From positions 2,542,001 to 2,606,000 of the forward strand of contig NZ_CP113949.1 of NCBI RefSeq assembly GCF_026810445.1: DNA of 64,000 nucleotides, written 5' to 3'. The position numbers and the translations under genes are program-made. The DNA comes from Pseudomonas sp. BSw22131. Lineage in GTDB: Bacteria; Pseudomonadota; Gammaproteobacteria; Pseudomonadales; Pseudomonadaceae. Below, one piece after another: positions 61,509 through 64,000 of this stretch (positions are counted from its first letter, which is position 1; each line of letters begins with the position of its first letter). Under the pieces are notes generated by a model, which saw nothing but the letters and a program-made list of their open reading frames with translations, was not told the origin of the DNA and did not search any database.

Positions 61509-62528
61509 ATGGGTAACGACAGCATTAACTGGGACAAGCTCGGCTTCGACTACATCAAGACCGACAAACGCTACCTGGCTCACTGGCGCGATGGCGAGTG
61601 GGACCAAGGCACCCTGACCGAAGACAACGTGCTGCACATCAGCGAAGGCTCGACCGCGCTGCATTACGGCCAGCAATGCTTCGAAGGCCTCAAGGCCTAT
61701 CGCGCCAAAGACGGCTCGATCAACCTGTTCCGCCCGGATCAGAACGCCGCCCGCATGCAACGCAGCTGCAACCGCCTGTTGATGCCCAATGTGCCGACCG
61801 AGATGTTCATCGAAGCCTGCAAGGACGTGGTTCGCGCCAACGAGCGGTTCATCCCGCCGTACGGCACCGGTGGTGCGTTGTACCTGCGTCCGTTCGTGAT
61901 CGGCGTAGGCGACAACATCGGCGTGCGCACGGCGCCGGAGTTCATCTTCTCGGTGTTCTGCATCCCGGTGGGCCCTTACTTCAAGGGCGGTCTGACTCCG
62001 CATAACTTCCTTATTTCCAGCTACGACCGTGCGGCCCCGCAAGGCACTGGCGCTGCGAAAGTCGGCGGCAACTACGCCGCGAGCCTGATGCCGGGTGTTG
62101 ATGCCAAGAAGCGCGGCTTTGCCGATTGCATTTACCTGGACCCGCTGACTCACTCGAAGATCGAAGAAGTCGGGTCGGCCAACTTCTTCGGTATCACCCA
62201 CGACGACGAATTCATCACCCCGAAATCTCCGTCCGTGCTGCCTGGTATCACCCGCCTGTCGCTGATCGAACTGGCCGCCAGCCGTCTGGGCCTGAAAGTA
62301 ACCGAAGGCGACGTGCTGATCGAGGAACTCGACACGTTCAAGGAAGCGGGCGCCTGTGGCACTGCGGCCGTGATCACGCCGATTGGCGGCATCAGCTACA
62401 AAGACAAGCTGCATGTGTTCCACAGCGAAACCGAAGTGGGCCCGGTGACCAAGCGTCTTTACGCCGAGTTGACCGGCGTTCAGACCGGTGACCTCGAAGG
62501 TCCGGCAGGCTGGATCGTCAAGGTCTGA
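61509..62528 (+). CDS. ilvE: Branched-chain amino acid aminotransferase
   Basis: A 339-residue fold-type IV PLP aminotransferase of the longer class (as in P. aeruginosa IlvE), which carries out the last step of valine, leucine and isoleucine synthesis. Signatures are EGSTALHYGQQCFEGLKAYR, LYLRPFVIGVGDNIGV, the Schiff-base Lys in GTGAAKVGGNYAASLMPG, VGSANFFGITHDDEFITP and GACGTAAVITPIGGI. The ATG at 61509 matches the family start; the preceding frame is unrelated. A typical hairpin terminator follows the stop. Confidence 0.95.
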   Translation: MGNDSINWDKLGFDYIKTDKRYLAHWRDGEWDQGTLTEDNVLHISEGSTALHYGQQCFEGLKAYRAKDGSINLFRPDQNAARMQRSCNRLLMPNVPTEMFIEACKDVVRANERFIPPYGTGGALYLRPFVIGVGDNIGVRTAPEFIFSVFCIPVGPYFKGGLTPHNFLISSYDRAAPQGTGAAKVGGNYAASLMPGVDAKKRGFADCIYLDPLTHSKIEEVGSANFFGITHDDEFITPKSPSVLPGITRLSLIELAASRLGLKVTEGDVLIEELDTFKEAGACGTAAVITPIGGISYKDKLHVFHSETEVGPVTKRLYAELTGVQTGDLEGPAGWIVKV

Positions 62529-62551
62529 ACCCTGCCTGAGCGACGCGCTTG

Positions 62552-62584
62552 AAAAACCACCACCTGTTGCGGTGGTTTTTTTTG
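62552..62584 (+). terminator. Rho-independent terminator of ilvE
   Basis: AAAACCACC and GGTGGTTTT arms around CACCTGTTGC-type loop sequence are followed by a run of eight or more T residues on the + strand; the A run on the left allows use by gloA from the other side. Confidence 0.9.
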
Positions 62585-62605
62585 GCCTGATGAAGTCACC
62601 TCAGC

Positions 62606-63133
62606 TCATGGCTGCCCCAGGTTCCCCAGCAAGTCCGCTTGCACGATTTCGATCCAGTATTCGTCGGGGTCGGCGATGAAGGCGACGTGCTTCATGCCCT
62701 TGTCCAGGCGTTTGACGAACGGCACGCCCAGCGATTCAAAGCGCGCGCAGGCGGCTCCGATGTCCGGCACGGAAAAGCAGATGTGCCCGAACCCACGCGG
62801 GTCTTTGTTGCCGTTGTGGTAATGCGAGTCGTCGCTCTCAGTCCCCCAGTTGTGCGTCAGTTCCAGTACAGATTCGCGGCTGAACGTGTGGCTCATGCGC
62901 TCAGACGGATCTTCAGGGACATCACCTTTGCTCATCGCCAGGAACAGCAGCGAAAACCTGCCCTCCGGAAAGTCCACCTGACGCAGCAATCCCATGCCCA
63001 GCACCCGCGTATAGAAATCCAGCGAGCGTTCTGGATCCTTGACCCGCAGCATGGTGTGGTTGAACACGTACTGCTGAGTGACGGCGTCCGGGTTCAGGCA
63101 GACGCCGGGCTGTGTTTCGCTGACAAACGACAT
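62606..63133 (-). CDS. gloA: Lactoylglutathione lyase (glyoxalase I)
   Basis: A 175-residue glyoxalase I of the longer, zinc-type form found in pseudomonads and eukaryotes. It isomerises the hemithioacetal of methylglyoxal and glutathione. Metal ligands are His26 in VFNHTMLRVKDPERS, Glu in SVLELTHNWGTE, His in RGFGHICFSVPD and Glu in DEYWIEIVQAD. The N-terminal MSFVSETQPGVCLNPDAV is typical of this group, as is the long SERMSHTFSRE insert. It converges on ilvE, whose terminator both can share. Confidence 0.95.
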   Translation of the reverse strand: MSFVSETQPGVCLNPDAVTQQYVFNHTMLRVKDPERSLDFYTRVLGMGLLRQVDFPEGRFSLLFLAMSKGDVPEDPSERMSHTFSRESVLELTHNWGTESDDSHYHNGNKDPRGFGHICFSVPDIGAACARFESLGVPFVKRLDKGMKHVAFIADPDEYWIEIVQADLLGNLGQP

Positions 63134-63321
63134 GGCAGGCTTCCTTCTTTTGGCTATTACGCCAGTGTAGAAAGCCCTGCCGAACGCGGGTAATACCGGA
63201 CTGCTACCGCTGGCGCCGTGCTTATAACTACGTAGTAGCGCGTTATTACCTATCCCGCCAAACCCCTACTAGTATCAAGGCAGCAGATGACCCTACAAAA
63301 AAAATAACAAGGACAAACGCC
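63134..63321. other. Divergent promoter region of gloA and the Tat-exported dehydrogenase
   Basis: The gap carries promoters for both directions. It includes the palindrome-rich TAACTACGTAGTAGCGCG (63226-63243), whose ACTACGTAGT core is a perfect 10-base inverted repeat and could be an operator. AAGGAC precedes the next start. Confidence 0.5.
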
Positions 63322-63882
63322 ATGACTGACCTGAAGCTTGATCGACGTCGTTTTCTGCAGGGAAGCGGCGGCTTGCTGCTCGGCACCCTGTTGTTTGGCT
63401 CCGGCCCAATCGCGTTGTTCGCCCCCAGCCAGACGTGGGCGCTGGAGATGAGCACCCTCGACAGCGACACCGGAAGCCGCCTGCTGCTGGTGATTCGACG
63501 CATTTTTCCTCACGACACCATGGAAGACGCGGTCTACGCGTTCTCTGTCAAAGCGCTGGATGAGCGCGCCTCCCAGGACCCCAGCGTTGCCGCCATGCTC
63601 AAGCAAGGCATTGCCGACCTCGATCAGCGTGCCGGTGGCGCGTGGGCGTCGCTGCCGGAGGACAAACAGGTAGATATCCTCAAAGACGTGCAAACCAGTG
63701 ATTTCTTCAGCCTGGTGCGCGGCGTTTCCGTCAATACGCTGTACAGCAACGAACTGGCCTACAAGCACTTTGGCTACGAAGGCGCCTCCTTTCCCAAAGG
63801 CGGTTATCTGATGCGCGGTTTCAACGACCTGAAATGGTTGCCGAACCCGCCGCTCGATGCCAGTCCGAACCCATTTGCCTGA
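63322..63882 (+). CDS. Gluconate 2-dehydrogenase-type subunit 3 (Tat-exported small subunit)
   Basis: A 186-residue small subunit of a membrane-bound FAD sugar or gluconate dehydrogenase. The N-terminus has a twin-arginine signal (DRRRFLQGSGG followed by a hydrophobic stretch), so it is exported folded, carrying the large subunit with it in this family. The body RLLLVIRRIFPHDTMEDAVY, FFSLVRGVSVNTLYSN and GYLMRGFNDLKWLP is the gluconate 2-dehydrogenase subunit 3 family. The next gene begins 12 bases after its stop and encodes the flavoprotein subunit. A cytochrome c subunit is expected beyond the window. Confidence 0.9.
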   Translation: MTDLKLDRRRFLQGSGGLLLGTLLFGSGPIALFAPSQTWALEMSTLDSDTGSRLLLVIRRIFPHDTMEDAVYAFSVKALDERASQDPSVAAMLKQGIADLDQRAGGAWASLPEDKQVDILKDVQTSDFFSLVRGVSVNTLYSNELAYKHFGYEGASFPKGGYLMRGFNDLKWLPNPPLDASPNPFA

Positions 63883-63893
63883 GGAGCGCCAGC

Positions 63894-64000
63894 ATGACGA
63901 CTTACACGTTTGACGACGATTCAGTGGTGGTGATCATTGGCTCCGGAGCCGGTGGCGGGACGTTGGCCAACGAACTGTGCCAAAAAGGTGTGCCGGTGGT
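63894..64000 (+). CDS. GMC oxidoreductase large subunit (partial, runs off window)
   Basis: Only the first 35 codons are present: MTTYTFDDDSVVVIIGSGAG, followed by GGTLANELCQKGVPVV. The GSGAGGGTLA stretch is the Rossmann FAD-binding motif of GMC-type dehydrogenases. GAGGAG precedes the ATG. As it follows the Tat-exported small subunit it should be the catalytic flavoprotein of a periplasmic sugar or gluconate 2-dehydrogenase. Confidence 0.88.
   Translation, partial: MTTYTFDDDSVVVIIGSGAGGGTLANELCQKGVPV

Overview
The window reads as chromosomal DNA of a fluorescent Pseudomonas, most likely from the P. syringae complex or a close relative. The evidence is high GC content, Pseudomonas-type REP and REPIN repeats, and a gene set typical of that group: selD-mnmH, a split pqiA upstream of pqiBC, OprD porin, phosphatidylcholine synthase, AraFGH, fetAB, mntP behind a yybP-ykoY leader, polB, ppnN and ilvE. 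No rRNA, tRNA, CRISPR array, prophage or complete insertion sequence was seen. The species call is inference.

0-16 kb: a diverged repeat block, a GNAT enzyme, a LysR regulator divergent from an acetylornithine-type aminotransferase, phosphatidylcholine synthase (TTG start), a secreted M20 carboxypeptidase and DNA polymerase II. A coupled pair follows (metallophosphoesterase and ArsB/NhaD-type permease) with a deleted DUF606 transporter remnant behind it. Then come the manganese riboswitch and mntP, a DinB-fold protein, fetAB and a two-component system.

16-34 kb: a composite repeat present in two tandem copies and matching the one at the window start, an OprD porin, a probable small transcript, mltA, and a chemoreceptor with a consensus FliA promoter. 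After a GNAT and a CBS-pair protein comes a 1172-residue patatin-like membrane protein. Its ribosome-binding site and start codon lie inside a perfect 110-bp tandem duplication, which creates a 32-codon upstream reading frame. Next are another GNAT, a REPIN, ppnN, an isolated carotenoid hydroxylase gene (crtZ-like), sodC, a small lipoprotein, a 38-residue membrane peptide, a TauE/SafE permease, a RimJ-like GNAT and a lone LysR.

34-44 kb: a sugar locus with periplasmic galactose mutarotase divergent from a FadR-type GntR regulator, an SMP-30 lactonase and araFGH. This fits L-arabinose uptake and the non-phosphorylative route. The dehydrogenase and dehydratases are absent, but a ketoglutarate-semialdehyde-type dehydrogenase lies about 7 kb beyond araH. 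An amidase and an XRE regulator follow.

44-64 kb: pqiA1-pqiA2-pqiB-pqiC (envelope lipid transport), an FKBP isomerase, the aldehyde dehydrogenase, a Gfo/Idh/MocA oxidoreductase divergent from a GH13 trehalose-synthase-like enzyme, selD-mnmH (tRNA selenation), a YraQ/ArsP-type permease, a DUF2817 peptidase, a sirtuin, an HDOD protein, ilvE, gloA, and the start of a Tat-exported sugar dehydrogenase operon that runs off the end.

No obviously new multi-gene system was found. The strongest unusual signals are the duplicated start region of the patatin gene, the membrane insertion between that protein's catalytic motifs, the large composite repeats, the DUF606 deletion remnant and the orphan crtZ.
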